Assembly (NCBI GenBank): GCA_027484315.1
Contig: JAIXTE010000022.1
Coordinates: forward strand, 25,408 to 89,407
Origin: Burkholderiales bacterium
GTDB taxonomy: Bacteria; Pseudomonadota; Gammaproteobacteria; Burkholderiales; Burkholderiaceae_B
Length of the DNA: 64,000 bases
Direction of reading: 5' to 3'
Shown: piece by piece, positions 43,435-53,070 of the stretch
How positions within the stretch are numbered: the first letter of the stretch is position 1
Layout of the letters: each line of letters opens with the position of its first letter
Position numbers and translations under genes: made by a program
Notes under the pieces: generated by a model
What the model was told of the DNA's origin: nothing
Seen by the model: only the letters and a program-made list of their open reading frames with translations
The model's database searches: none

Positions 43435-45492
43435 TCAGGGAATTGGGTCGACTGGCGGCTCTACCACTGCCGGGGCCTGCGCCGTTTCGGGCGGCGCGGG
43501 AGCCGCACTGGCTGCGCTTGCACCCCCGCCCCCGCCATTGACAGAGATGGAAGGACCATTGAACACGATGCCCGAAGACGAAATAACAATGGACGAGCCA
43601 CCCACGTTCAGAGAAAGGCTGGATCCTGCCGTCAACTTGAGCGTGGAACCTGCTTTGACATTGCCCTGTGCAGAGGTGCTGAGGCTGAGGTTGCCATCCG
43701 CCTGCAAATCTGTACTGCCATTTGACTTGATGGAACATTGGCCGGTGGTACTTACTGCAATTTGCCCCTGATTGATGACACCCAAAAGCCCCTGTACCTT
43801 GGCCAATAAATCATCGTTGACAGTGAGGTGCAAGGCCTGCTCAATTTGCTGGCTGAGCTTTCCCAATACCGTGCGCGACACATCCTGCTTGATTTCTTCG
43901 ATCAGGTTGCCATGGATAAGGCGATGTGAATTGTTGCCAATTTCCTCGTGACTGTCGTTTTTGATCAGGCTCAAGTAGTCTTTTTCAGCCTGAAACCAGA
44001 CATATTCGCTGCCCAGCTTGTCTTCAAATCGCAACTCATTGAAATTCGACGCTGAACCATTTTCGCTGGAATGCGTTCGCCAGCCCGACACGGTTTTGTG
44101 GTCTGGTAGTGGGTAAGGCACCTGTTGTTCAGCGTTGTACGCCACACCAGTGACCAATGGCCTGTCAGGATCCCCATCCTCGAAAGACACCACGACTTCC
44201 TGTCCGATCCGCGGAATTGCGATGAAACCCCAACCTTTCCCAGCCACCGGTGAGGCCACGCGGACCCAACAGGAGCTGTCTTCGTTGCGTTGGCCATACC
44301 GGTCCCAATAAAACTGCACCTTGATTCGCCCAAATTCGTCAGTGTGAATTTCCCGCCCTTCGGGTCCCACCACCAAGGCTGGCAGGGGCCCTTTGACATG
44401 GGGCTTTCTGGATTTGCGTTCAGGGCGAAAAGGCTGACGGGCCTCAATGCCCTGAAACTGGCAATCAAAGCTGGACTGGGTGCCGCTGCTGGCCTCGGGC
44501 TCTGCCTCGTGAATGTTCACCAGGGTACTGATGACCAACAGGCTTTTGGAAAACGCGGCGTTGTCTTGGCATACAGTGGAAATCAGGTGGCCGTTGCACA
44601 CCCCCCTTGCCGCGGTGCTTGCATGAAACACCTGCTGGCGGCTTTGCGCCTCCTCACACCGAAGCCGACTGTAGTGCGCGCCTTCCCCTTCATTGTCGTA
44701 TTCGCCTGGATATTCAAAAACCTCGTAGGCTGCGTTATACCCTTCGGTGTTGCCTTGCGATTTCGCCAACAACGATGTCGACGGTGTTTTGAAGTTGTAG
44801 TCGGAATGCGCATGCCGGGGTGGCTCGATCGATTTGCGCAGGGACATCCCAGCAATCATTTCTTCCGGCGTAAGGCGTCCACCGACCACTGAAGGATCAT
44901 AAGTCAGTGAGGCGTAAGCAGGATAAGTGGGATGAGCAGAGGCGGAATCCACCAACACAAGTGTGTGCTGGTTTTTCGTGTGTTCAAAAAAGAAGTAGAT
45001 GCCTTCCTGTTCAAGAATGCGTCGAACAAAATTGAGATCACTTTCACCAAACTGCACCACGTAATCCCACACGCGTTTCACGCCCTGTGTGCGATCAGAA
45101 AAACGCACGGCAGAATGACTGTGCCGCGCAATCACCTCCGCAACAATGGCAGTCACGCTTTTATTCTGGTAAACACGAAATTCCTGATTCTTGCCGAGCA
45201 GCCATGTCCAGGATTTCAATTCCAGGCGATAGCCACAACGTCCGCCTGCAGCCATGGAAGTCTGTTCCATTTCCACGATGACACCATCGAAGTAACGCAG
45301 GCTCTGGCCCCGGGTCTCAAATGCCAGACAAACCGTTTTCCCGAGAAAATCATCTGCATTCAAGGAGGCAGAATCAGACTCCAGGGAAATTGTGCCCGTG
45401 CTGTTTTCAGACAGGGACTCGTGCAACCTTGCGGAGCGAAAATGCATTTCGTCCAGCGGGGCTGATCCGCTTAATGTGATCAATCTGTTCAT
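43435..45492 (-). CDS. vgrG: VgrG spike protein (TssI)
   Basis: 685 residues. The N-terminal gp27-like part (about 1-370, with FRSARLHESLSEN and YYF..NLHTLVL-type segments) leads into the gp5-like OB fold and a repetitive beta-needle (QGNVKAGSTLKLTAGSSLSLNVGG) at about 600-655. The C-terminus is a short Gly/Ala/Pro-rich tail with no enzyme domain, so this VgrG is not itself an effector. The trimer forms the tip of the type VI secretion tube. No PAAR gene is adjacent. Confidence 0.93.
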   Translation of the reverse strand: MNRLITLSGSAPLDEMHFRSARLHESLSENSTGTISLESDSASLNADDFLGKTVCLAFETRGQSLRYFDGVIVEMEQTSMAAGGRCGYRLELKSWTWLLGKNQEFRVYQNKSVTAIVAEVIARHSHSAVRFSDRTQGVKRVWDYVVQFGESDLNFVRRILEQEGIYFFFEHTKNQHTLVLVDSASAHPTYPAYASLTYDPSVVGGRLTPEEMIAGMSLRKSIEPPRHAHSDYNFKTPSTSLLAKSQGNTEGYNAAYEVFEYPGEYDNEGEGAHYSRLRCEEAQSRQQVFHASTAARGVCNGHLISTVCQDNAAFSKSLLVISTLVNIHEAEPEASSGTQSSFDCQFQGIEARQPFRPERKSRKPHVKGPLPALVVGPEGREIHTDEFGRIKVQFYWDRYGQRNEDSSCWVRVASPVAGKGWGFIAIPRIGQEVVVSFEDGDPDRPLVTGVAYNAEQQVPYPLPDHKTVSGWRTHSSENGSASNFNELRFEDKLGSEYVWFQAEKDYLSLIKNDSHEEIGNNSHRLIHGNLIEEIKQDVSRTVLGKLSQQIEQALHLTVNDDLLAKVQGLLGVINQGQIAVSTTGQCSIKSNGSTDLQADGNLSLSTSAQGNVKAGSTLKLTAGSSLSLNVGGSSIVISSSGIVFNGPSISVNGGGGGASAASAAPAPPETAQAPAVVEPPVDPIP

Positions 45493-45513
45493 TGCTGCGG
45501 CGAATCGTCCCGA

Positions 45514-46056
45514 TCAAGGCAAGCGGCTGATTTCAACACGCCGATTGGCTGCGGAGAAAGGGCGCTCGGCGTCGGCGAGACGGTCAGCGCCTTTGCCCTC
45601 AATTCGCAACAGGGCGGGTGAAACACCCTTGTTGGTGAGGTAGCTTTTTACTGCTTTCGCGCGCTCTGCGGACAAAGCCTGATTCAACAACACATTGCCG
45701 CTGGCATCGGCATGACCCGTGACGAGAATTGGTGGCGTGCCGGCTGGGCGATTGCTCAGTACCTCGGCAAACACATCAAGCTGTTTTTTCAGATCTGCCG
45801 GCAGTTCGGCAGACCCCAATTGAAAGTGGGCATTGGGAATTGAAAAGCGCACAGCGGGCTTGAAACCCATGCACTTGAAACCATTTTTACGCAGCTCTTC
45901 GCAGGCCTCCTCAGGGAAAAGACCTTCCTTGACCTGCTCGGCGGCGGGAACTGTATTCCCCAAATCAACCACCAATGATTCTGCGTAAGACGGGACACTG
46001 AATGCGAGTGCCAGCGGCGCAATAAACGCGAACTTCGCGATGTGTTTTTCAAACAT
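45514..46056 (-). CDS. OmpA-domain peptidoglycan-binding protein
   Basis: 180 residues. A signal peptide (AFSVPSYA) is followed by a short region with two cysteines (EEACEELRKNGFKC) and an OmpA C-terminal domain at about residues 85-178: FQLGSAELP, ILVTGHADASG, LNQALSAERAKAVKSYL and NRRVEISRLP. It should bind peptidoglycan in the periplasm. GGAG precedes the ATG. As the first gene of the minus-strand T6SS run, it may anchor the T6SS membrane complex, as TagN/TagL-type proteins do. Confidence 0.85.
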   Translation of the reverse strand: MFEKHIAKFAFIAPLALAFSVPSYAESLVVDLGNTVPAAEQVKEGLFPEEACEELRKNGFKCMGFKPAVRFSIPNAHFQLGSAELPADLKKQLDVFAEVLSNRPAGTPPILVTGHADASGNVLLNQALSAERAKAVKSYLTNKGVSPALLRIEGKGADRLADAERPFSAANRRVEISRLP

Positions 46057-46151
46057 AGCTACTCCAAAATAGGTAGGTCATCGGCAAAAAAATCACCTTA
46101 AAAAATCTCGTGTTAGGATTTTTCGCAACTTGGGCGATGAGTCTATTCCAT

Positions 46152-46180
46152 TTGAAAAAATCCGTTCAAAGAGTGATACA
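46152..46180 (+). promoter_or_regulatory. Candidate sigma70 promoter for tssKLM
   Basis: TTGAAA (46152-46157), a 17-base spacer and GATACA (46175-46180) lie 36 bases before the tssK ATG. The gap between the divergent OmpA and tssK genes is only 160 bases, so both T6SS operons must start here. Confidence 0.5.
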
Positions 46181-46216
46181 TCCCCACAAACCTAGAGTGA
46201 ATCCCCACCCCCCGAT

Positions 46217-47581
46217 ATGACTAAAAACAGCCGAGTGATCTGGAGCGAAGGCCTCTTCCTTCAGCCTCAACATTTCCAGCAACAGGAGCGGTATTTCGAG
46301 CATGAGATTCATGTTCGATCCTCGCATTTCAATGGGCATTTTCATGGCTTCCACACCTTGCAGCTCGACCCAGACTTGCTGTTGGCCGGCACAATTGGCG
46401 TGCTCAAGGCCACCGGATATTTTCCGGATGGAACCTACTTTTCGATTCCAGACAAGGATCCGGCTCCGCCCTGCCTGACACTGGCCAGTTATCCTGGTGC
46501 CCGAAAGGTCATGTTGTCGCTGCCCAGCCCACACTGGCATGCCCACCAACTCGAATGGCAGGAAAACGGTGACCACGCAGACAGGCAAGGCCGATTGAAA
46601 TTTGTGGCGGAATCCGTGGAAATGCCCAATCACTTCGACCCGGAACTTGAACCGCAAAGCGTCGATATCGCAAGGCTGGCCAGCTTCCTGAGTGTGGACA
46701 CGCAACACCAGGAAGGCCATGTTCAATTACAGGTGTGTGAATTGCTTGCATCAAAGAATGGGGAAGTTCGCATCAACGACGCGTTCATTGAGCCCTGTCT
46801 GTGCAGCTTGCAGAATGCGAATATTCGCCGGGCGCTGGAAGCGGTGCTGGCCTTGCTCGAAAGCAAGATCAGGCAACTGCGCCAGCGACGGGTGCGAAAG
46901 GGAAGCCACAACAGTTCGGAAATCGGTGACTTTCTGCTGCTGCAAGCCTGCGTGCAACACCGACTGATTTTCGCGCACTTGCCGGGCAGCAAACAGGTTC
47001 ACCCCGAGGCTGCTTACCTGCGCCTGCTGGCATGCCTGGGTGCAGTGACCCTCTACGGCGACGACAGCGCGGCCGATTTTTTACCCAGCTACGACCACGA
47101 CAACCTTCGCCTGTGTTTTGATGCTGTGCTGAATGCAATTCGAAACGCCCTGGCAGGCTTGCATGACCAGCATGCAATCCAGATTCCACTGACCACCAAA
47201 CCAGGCGGTATTCACATCGGCCAGATTGCAGACCGCACGCTGGTAGGCAATGCCCATTTTTATCTGTCGGTTCATGCCCTGGCACCCGAAGATCTGATTC
47301 AACGCCTGATGCCCAGTACGGTCAAAATTGGCCCGGTGGAAAAGCTTCGCGACCTGGTCAACCTCAACTTGCCCGGCGTGCGGTTGAAACCTATCCAGCA
47401 AAGCCCCGCAGCAATGCCCTACTACGCAGACCACTTGTGCTTCCAGCTGGAAACCCGAGCTGAACCCTTGTGGAAAATGCTGGAACAAACAGGACACCTG
47501 GCCATTCATTACGCTGGTGATTTGCCTGAACTTCGCATGGAGCTGTGGGCAGTTCGGCGAGAAGAGGAGCAATTGCTATGA
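46217..47581 (+). CDS. tssK: T6SS baseplate protein TssK
   Basis: 454 residues, the standard TssK length. The N-terminal IWSEGLFLQPQHFQQQERYFE is diagnostic, followed by the shoulder domain and helical C-terminal domain that binds the TssL/TssM membrane complex. TssK links baseplate to membrane. The other baseplate genes tssE, F and G are not here. The ATG lacks a Shine-Dalgarno. It overlaps tssL by four bases. Confidence 0.94.
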   Translation: MTKNSRVIWSEGLFLQPQHFQQQERYFEHEIHVRSSHFNGHFHGFHTLQLDPDLLLAGTIGVLKATGYFPDGTYFSIPDKDPAPPCLTLASYPGARKVMLSLPSPHWHAHQLEWQENGDHADRQGRLKFVAESVEMPNHFDPELEPQSVDIARLASFLSVDTQHQEGHVQLQVCELLASKNGEVRINDAFIEPCLCSLQNANIRRALEAVLALLESKIRQLRQRRVRKGSHNSSEIGDFLLLQACVQHRLIFAHLPGSKQVHPEAAYLRLLACLGAVTLYGDDSAADFLPSYDHDNLRLCFDAVLNAIRNALAGLHDQHAIQIPLTTKPGGIHIGQIADRTLVGNAHFYLSVHALAPEDLIQRLMPSTVKIGPVEKLRDLVNLNLPGVRLKPIQQSPAAMPYYADHLCFQLETRAEPLWKMLEQTGHLAIHYAGDLPELRMELWAVRREEEQLL

Positions 47582-48951
47582 GCAAGCACGACCCCTTCTC
47601 TTCGCTGGGCGGCGAACGCACCATCATCAAACCCAGGTTGGGCAAACCCGCCACTGCCGCGATTGATTCGCTGGACAACCTGCTGGGCCCCAGCCCGCAA
47701 TATGGGCAACACGGGCAATTCAGCGCGGCGGAGTCCGCACAGGCTCAAGCCAAGTTTGACACCATGCTTGCGCAGCTTAAAGACAATCCTTCCGCCAGCA
47801 ACAACATGTTGCTGGCACAGGCCAGCCCGCTGCTCCGCATGGTGTGCGCCATGGGCAACGTTGCACAGGTGCCTTCGGCCAAAGCCTTGTCTGCCAGCTG
47901 GGCAAAAGGTTTGCTTGAACTGGACCGCGCCCTTGAACAGTTGGGGCGTGTACAGGCAGAGCGTATTTCCATGCGTTATGTGCTGTGCACGTTCATGGAT
48001 GAACGCGCGGCAAACACGCCATGGGGCGGCTCAGGAAACTGGGCTGCGCACAGCCTTCTGCTTCAGTTCTTCAGCGAGACATGGGGTGGCGAGAAAGTAT
48101 TCGCGCTGATTCAAAAATTGATGCAAACCCCTTTTGAAAACAGGGACCTTCTTGAAGTGATGGCGGTGATTATCAGCCTTGGATTCAAAGGGAAATACCA
48201 AGTGGAGGCCGGTGGCGAAGTGGCGCTTCAGCAGCTTCGAAACCGGTTGTTTCAGCTGGTTCAGACCAGTCCGCTAGACCCATTGACCCCTTTGCACCCG
48301 ACTTTCTGGAAATCCAGGGCACCTGCATCCGGAAAACGCCTGAACCACATTCCACTGTGGCTGCCAATGTGTGTGCTTTCGGCACTGGGCAGCCTGATTT
48401 TCCTGGGACTGTACTTTGACATGAATACTCAATCCGATCAGGCATTTGCCGACATTACAGAAATATCTTTTCCTCCACCACAGTTTCCGCAAGCGCAGGC
48501 AGCGCCAGTTGCGCCTGCAATTGGTCTGGGTTTGCCCCGGCAATTGCGCGAGGAAATTGCGGCAGGCTTGCTGACATTGAAGCAGGCCGGGAACAAATCC
48601 ACTGTCATCCTGGTGGGCGATGGCCTGTTTGAATCAGGAAGTGCTGACATCGATCCGAAAGCGCTTGCCTTGGTGGACAAGGTGGCGCGGGAACTGGCGC
48701 TTCACCCGGGGCAGATCACGGTCACAGGCTACACGGATAACCAACCGATTCGATCAATCCGATTTCCATCCAATTGGCAGCTGTCATCCGAACGCGCAGA
48801 AAATGTGGGCCAGCGCATTGCCGCTTCTTTACCAAACACAGCAATTGCAACCGAAGGGGCTGGTGCTGCAAATCCCATTGCACCAAACAACACGGCTGCG
48901 GGCCGAGCCCTGAACAGGCGAGTTGAAATTGCACTGATCCACGCCCAGTAA
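47578..48951 (+). CDS. tssL: T6SS membrane protein TssL with OmpA domain
   Basis: 457 residues from the ATG at 47578. The N-terminal ~240 residues are the DotU/TssL cytoplasmic bundle (with RYVLCTFMDERAANTPWG, and LQFFSETWGGEKVF), then one membrane helix (about 262-285). The periplasmic part carries an OmpA-type domain at about 335-455 (LFESGSADIDP, ITVTGYTDNQPI, NRRVEIALIH). Extended, peptidoglycan-binding TssL is known in several T6SS. It forms the membrane complex with TssM; tssJ is not seen. Confidence 0.93.
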   Translation: MSKHDPFSSLGGERTIIKPRLGKPATAAIDSLDNLLGPSPQYGQHGQFSAAESAQAQAKFDTMLAQLKDNPSASNNMLLAQASPLLRMVCAMGNVAQVPSAKALSASWAKGLLELDRALEQLGRVQAERISMRYVLCTFMDERAANTPWGGSGNWAAHSLLLQFFSETWGGEKVFALIQKLMQTPFENRDLLEVMAVIISLGFKGKYQVEAGGEVALQQLRNRLFQLVQTSPLDPLTPLHPTFWKSRAPASGKRLNHIPLWLPMCVLSALGSLIFLGLYFDMNTQSDQAFADITEISFPPPQFPQAQAAPVAPAIGLGLPRQLREEIAAGLLTLKQAGNKSTVILVGDGLFESGSADIDPKALALVDKVARELALHPGQITVTGYTDNQPIRSIRFPSNWQLSSERAENVGQRIAASLPNTAIATEGAGAANPIAPNNTAAGRALNRRVEIALIHAQ

Positions 48952-48967
48952 CCCACTAGAGTTCTCT

Positions 48968-51900
48968 ATGTTTTTAAGACTTGTATTCTGCCTTCTGGCT
49001 TTTTTCGGGTTTCTTGCGCTTGTCTGGTTTGTCGGACCCATTGTTTCGATTGGCGAATACAAGCCGCTTGAGGGACTTTGGCCTCGGCTTGTCGCCTCCG
49101 GCCTGATAGCCCTGCTGATTTTAGGCCCGCTGGGCTGGCGTTGGTGGACAGTGAGAAAAGCCGAGCAAGCATTGAAGGTGGGGCTGACACGTCAGGATGA
49201 ACAATCCCGCGTGCAGTCTGCGAAGCTCCGGGATATTTTTACGGAAGCGGTCAACACGCTGAAAAAGCACCAGTCCCGCAAGGCCTGGTATCAAGGCAAA
49301 CCTGGCCTGTACGAGTTGCCATGGTACGTGATGATCGGTCCACCTGGCAGTGGAAAAACAACTGCTTTGAAAAATGCTGGTCTGCGCTTTCCCTTGCAAG
49401 ACCATTTGGGAAAAGATTCTGTTCAGGGTGTGGGAGGCACGCGCAACTGCGACTGGTGGTTCACTGACCAGGCGGTACTGATTGACACGGCCGGGCGTTT
49501 CACCACACAAGACTCTGACCAGATCACCGATGCGACCGCCTGGAATTCATTTCTTGGCTTGCTCAAACAGCACCGGCCGAAACAACCCGTCAACGGTGTC
49601 TTGCTGACATTGAGCATTCAAGAGTTGCTGGATTCCCCCACGCAGCGCAAGGAAACTGCCAGAAAAATTGCTCAACGCCTTCAGGAAATGATCCGGGCCC
49701 TGGGCATGTGCCCGCCGGTGTATGTGCTGGTGACCAAACTGGATCTGTTGTCGGGTTTCAAGGAAACATTCGGCCGCTTGAGCGAGCAGGAAAGAGCGCA
49801 AGCATGGGGCGTGAATTTTGAGCACCCAAACTCGCTTGACACCACTCTGAAAGAAACCCTGCCGCAGGCCCTTGGCGACATGATTGCCCGCTTGAGCGAA
49901 CAGTTGAATGCACGCCTGGACCGCGAGGAACTCGAACACCGCCGGGTCAAACTGTTTGAGTTTCCACTGGCATTTGCGCAGTTAAAGCCCGCGATTGAAG
50001 ACCTTTTGCAACAGGCGTTTCAGTGCGGGAGTCCGTTTGAGAAACCCCTCATGCTGCGCGGAGTTTACTTGAGCAGTGGCACACAAGATGGCACTGTGTT
50101 TGAGCGCATCCTGTCTGGAATGGGTGCAGCTGGCACACAGACTGATGCAGTGCCACAAGGACAGGGTAAAAGTTTTTTTATCCAGACCATGTTGTCGCAG
50201 GTGGTGTTTGCTGAACAGCACCTGGCTGCGTATGTGAAACGCAAAGCCCTGCTGGCCCAAGTAATGTATTTCGGCAGCCTGGGCTGCGCCTTTCTACTGG
50301 CGGGGCTGTTGTTGACAGGTTGGTGGATCAGCCATGGCAACAACAGCAATGCGGTGGCCCAGACACTTGAACGAAGCAGTGCCCTGAAAGTTCAGGCTGC
50401 TGCATTGCCTACCGAGGCGCAAGTGTCACTTCAACCTTTGTTTGAGGCATTGAATTCACTTCAGGATGTGGCCCAAACAAGCCCGGATGAAATCACGCAT
50501 CACCTCGGTTTGAATCAGGATGTGAAACTGCAACAGGTCGAGCAACTGACTTACCGGCGAGCATTGTCTGAAGCCTTGATGCCCCATGTGGCCAAGCGTC
50601 TTGAGGATAGGTTGAAGGCTGCATTGAATCAGGACATGGAACTGGCTTATGAATCTTTGAAAGCCTATGTCATGATTCATTCCCCAAAACATTTCGATGC
50701 GCAGTCCTTGGCCAGTTGGGTAGTTTTTGATTGGGAACAGAATGTGTTTTCTGCCTACGACCCTGACTTGAGAACCCGTGCGGTGTCGCATCTGGAGGCA
50801 GCGATTGTGCTGGGAGCACCTACCCAATTGCCAGAGATTGATTCGGAACTGGTCAACACCGCGCGACTTGCAATTGGGACGCAGTCCTTGGAGCAACGCC
50901 TGTACAAGCGCATGCTGCGATTCTTCAAACCAGGTTCAATTCCTGATTTCAATCTGATACAAACCGTGGGGGTTAGTGCTGCGGCCGTATTCACCCGGCC
51001 CAGTGGAAAATCCCTGAACCAAGGTGTCGATGCGTTTTTCACGCGCGAAGGGTATATCAGCCATGTTCTGCCCAACCTGTCTGCGGAGGCTGCGCGACTG
51101 AACACAGAGGCCAACTGGGTCATGGGCGACACCCGTGCAAACTCCACAAGTGAAACCCAGAACCTGCTTCGGAGAACTCGCCAGCTTTACATCGAAGACT
51201 ACATCACCACCTGGGACAGCTATTTGAAGGACGTGGAAATTCAGCGCCCCACCCGGTTTGATCAGGCGGTGAACCTGGCGCGCGTGCTGGCTTCACCGCA
51301 ATCGCCCTTGAAGAAATTTCTGGAAGGCGTGTCCACAAACACCAGGCTGGCCGGGCAAATCACCCAGGCTACGTCCAAAGCAGAGGCAGTAGCCAATCAG
51401 AAAGCGTCGCAAAGCCTTTCACCCAATGCAGCCTTGCTGGCTGGCTCAGACTTTAAGCCAGTGGACATTGATGTGCCAATTGAGCAGCAGGTGGATGATC
51501 ATTTCAGCGACATCAATGGTCTGTTTGCAGGCACCCCACCCGGTTATGCGCAAGTGTCCACATTAATGAATGACCTGTATGCGCAGCTTGCAGCAGTAGC
51601 CAGTGCCAAAAAAGGCAAAACGGCCCCTCCACCGCCTGCTGCCATAGATGCCCTGCAGGTCGGTGCAGGCCTACTACCAGAACCGGTACGCGCAATTGTG
51701 GGGCAATTGGCTGGCCAAGGCAGCGCGCAAGGAAGGGCCGCTGAACGGGCCAACCTGACGGCGGATCTGCGACCCCTGCAGGAAGTGTGTCAGCGCACCG
51801 TGGCGAATCGTTACCCCATCCACGCTGGGTCTGGTCTGGACGTGCTCACGGATGATTTCGCCCGCTTCTTCGGCCCTGCAGGTTTGATGGATCAGTTTTT

Positions 51901-52435
51901 TTCCAGTCGGCTTGCCAGCCTGGTGGACACTGGCACGGGCAACTGGACCTTGAAACCACTGAGCGATGGTTCTCAAGCCACAAGCAATCCATCACTGATC
52001 CAGTTTCAAAGGGCGGCCCGAATTCGGGATGTGTTCTTTTCAGGGAACAGACCCGCGCCCGGTTTTGAAGTGGAAATGCGCCTGGTGAATTCGAGCAACC
52101 CGGACGATGTGTTCTACCTTGAAAACAATGGTGATTTGAAAATGTTTTCCAGACAGTTCCAGCCAACTCACCGCATTCAATGGGGCGGGCAATCGCCCTC
52201 TGCCACACTTCGCGTGCGCGCTTCGGAAGGCCCTTACAAAACCTATTCAGGTCCTTGGGCACTTTTCAGGCTGTTTGATGCCAGCCAGATTCAAAACACG
52301 GAACGCCCTGAGAAGTTCAAGGCCAGGTTCACACTCGATGGCAAACAGTTTGATTTTGAAGTGATGGCCAATTCAGCGTTCAACCCATTGCGGCTCAATG
52401 AATTGCGACAGTTTCGCTGCCCGGGCAATTTATGA
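48968..52435 (+). CDS. tssM: T6SS membrane protein TssM (IcmF)
   Basis: 1155 residues. Two N-terminal membrane helices (about 1-25 and 40-60) precede a cytoplasmic domain with an intact Walker A (G124-PPGSGKT131) and LIDTAGRF. A third helix lies near residue 430-455, followed by the large periplasmic region. The C-terminal ~120 residues form the beta domain that would contact TssJ. This is the size expected for TssM. The Walker motif being intact suggests it may hydrolyse ATP. The gene ends in an ATGA overlap with tagF. Confidence 0.95.
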   Translation: MFLRLVFCLLAFFGFLALVWFVGPIVSIGEYKPLEGLWPRLVASGLIALLILGPLGWRWWTVRKAEQALKVGLTRQDEQSRVQSAKLRDIFTEAVNTLKKHQSRKAWYQGKPGLYELPWYVMIGPPGSGKTTALKNAGLRFPLQDHLGKDSVQGVGGTRNCDWWFTDQAVLIDTAGRFTTQDSDQITDATAWNSFLGLLKQHRPKQPVNGVLLTLSIQELLDSPTQRKETARKIAQRLQEMIRALGMCPPVYVLVTKLDLLSGFKETFGRLSEQERAQAWGVNFEHPNSLDTTLKETLPQALGDMIARLSEQLNARLDREELEHRRVKLFEFPLAFAQLKPAIEDLLQQAFQCGSPFEKPLMLRGVYLSSGTQDGTVFERILSGMGAAGTQTDAVPQGQGKSFFIQTMLSQVVFAEQHLAAYVKRKALLAQVMYFGSLGCAFLLAGLLLTGWWISHGNNSNAVAQTLERSSALKVQAAALPTEAQVSLQPLFEALNSLQDVAQTSPDEITHHLGLNQDVKLQQVEQLTYRRALSEALMPHVAKRLEDRLKAALNQDMELAYESLKAYVMIHSPKHFDAQSLASWVVFDWEQNVFSAYDPDLRTRAVSHLEAAIVLGAPTQLPEIDSELVNTARLAIGTQSLEQRLYKRMLRFFKPGSIPDFNLIQTVGVSAAAVFTRPSGKSLNQGVDAFFTREGYISHVLPNLSAEAARLNTEANWVMGDTRANSTSETQNLLRRTRQLYIEDYITTWDSYLKDVEIQRPTRFDQAVNLARVLASPQSPLKKFLEGVSTNTRLAGQITQATSKAEAVANQKASQSLSPNAALLAGSDFKPVDIDVPIEQQVDDHFSDINGLFAGTPPGYAQVSTLMNDLYAQLAAVASAKKGKTAPPPPAAIDALQVGAGLLPEPVRAIVGQLAGQGSAQGRAAERANLTADLRPLQEVCQRTVANRYPIHAGSGLDVLTDDFARFFGPAGLMDQFFSSRLASLVDTGTGNWTLKPLSDGSQATSNPSLIQFQRAARIRDVFFSGNRPAPGFEVEMRLVNSSNPDDVFYLENNGDLKMFSRQFQPTHRIQWGGQSPSATLRVRASEGPYKTYSGPWALFRLFDASQIQNTERPEKFKARFTLDGKQFDFEVMANSAFNPLRLNELRQFRCPGNL

Positions 52436-53070
52436 ACCAGCAGCACCAAGCACGTCACATCGCCTGGTTTGGAAAACTCCCCTGCATAGGCGATTTCTGC
52501 AGCCACAACATGAGCGCTTACTTGCTCGGCGAGCTGGACGACTGGCTGAGCACGGCCATGCAAACTGGTTTTGACACACACGGTACGGCCTGGACCCAGG
52601 CTTACTTTGATACACCCATGCACGGCTTTGTGTGGGGTCGCAATACATTGCCAGCCCTGAGAGGGGCACTTTTCGTCGGTGTGATCATGCCTTCTGTGGA
52701 CAAGGCCGGGCGCGCATTTCCTTTCGTGCTGCTTGAACAGCTTGAGAGCGAGGCGGGCCCCACACTTTCCTGCGCGGCTCTGGAAAACTGGTTTTCTCAT
52801 GCCCACGCGGTGTGCGCGGATGCGCTGAACGAGGAATGGCCGCTGGAGACGTTGAAGGAAAAGCTTGCGGGACTACCGAAAATTGGTCCGGAATCTGGTG
52901 CGGAAGAGGGGCACGACAAAACACTGGCTGTGAAACATGAATGTACCCACTGGTTCCGGATTGATTTTGGAGGTCAGATCAAATGGGCCATGCAGCACCA
53001 TGGTTTGCCGCGTGAACAAGTTTTCGGCGTTTTGCTGGGTTTGACTTCACAGATTGCATCAAAGACATGA
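52432..53070 (+). CDS. tagF: T6SS regulator TagF
   Basis: 212 residues. The start AWFGKLPCIGDF is typical of TagF, followed by GVIMPSVDKAGRAFPF in the middle. TagF represses T6SS assembly after translation, in part by binding Fha. It overlaps tssM and the kinase gene by four bases each, fitting a tightly coupled regulatory module. Confidence 0.9.
   Translation: MNQQHQARHIAWFGKLPCIGDFCSHNMSAYLLGELDDWLSTAMQTGFDTHGTAWTQAYFDTPMHGFVWGRNTLPALRGALFVGVIMPSVDKAGRAFPFVLLEQLESEAGPTLSCAALENWFSHAHAVCADALNEEWPLETLKEKLAGLPKIGPESGAEEGHDKTLAVKHECTHWFRIDFGGQIKWAMQHHGLPREQVFGVLLGLTSQIASKT

Noticed and set aside
43435..43700. Effector domain on VgrG
   Set aside because: The C-terminus is only a short Gly/Ala/Pro tail after the needle.
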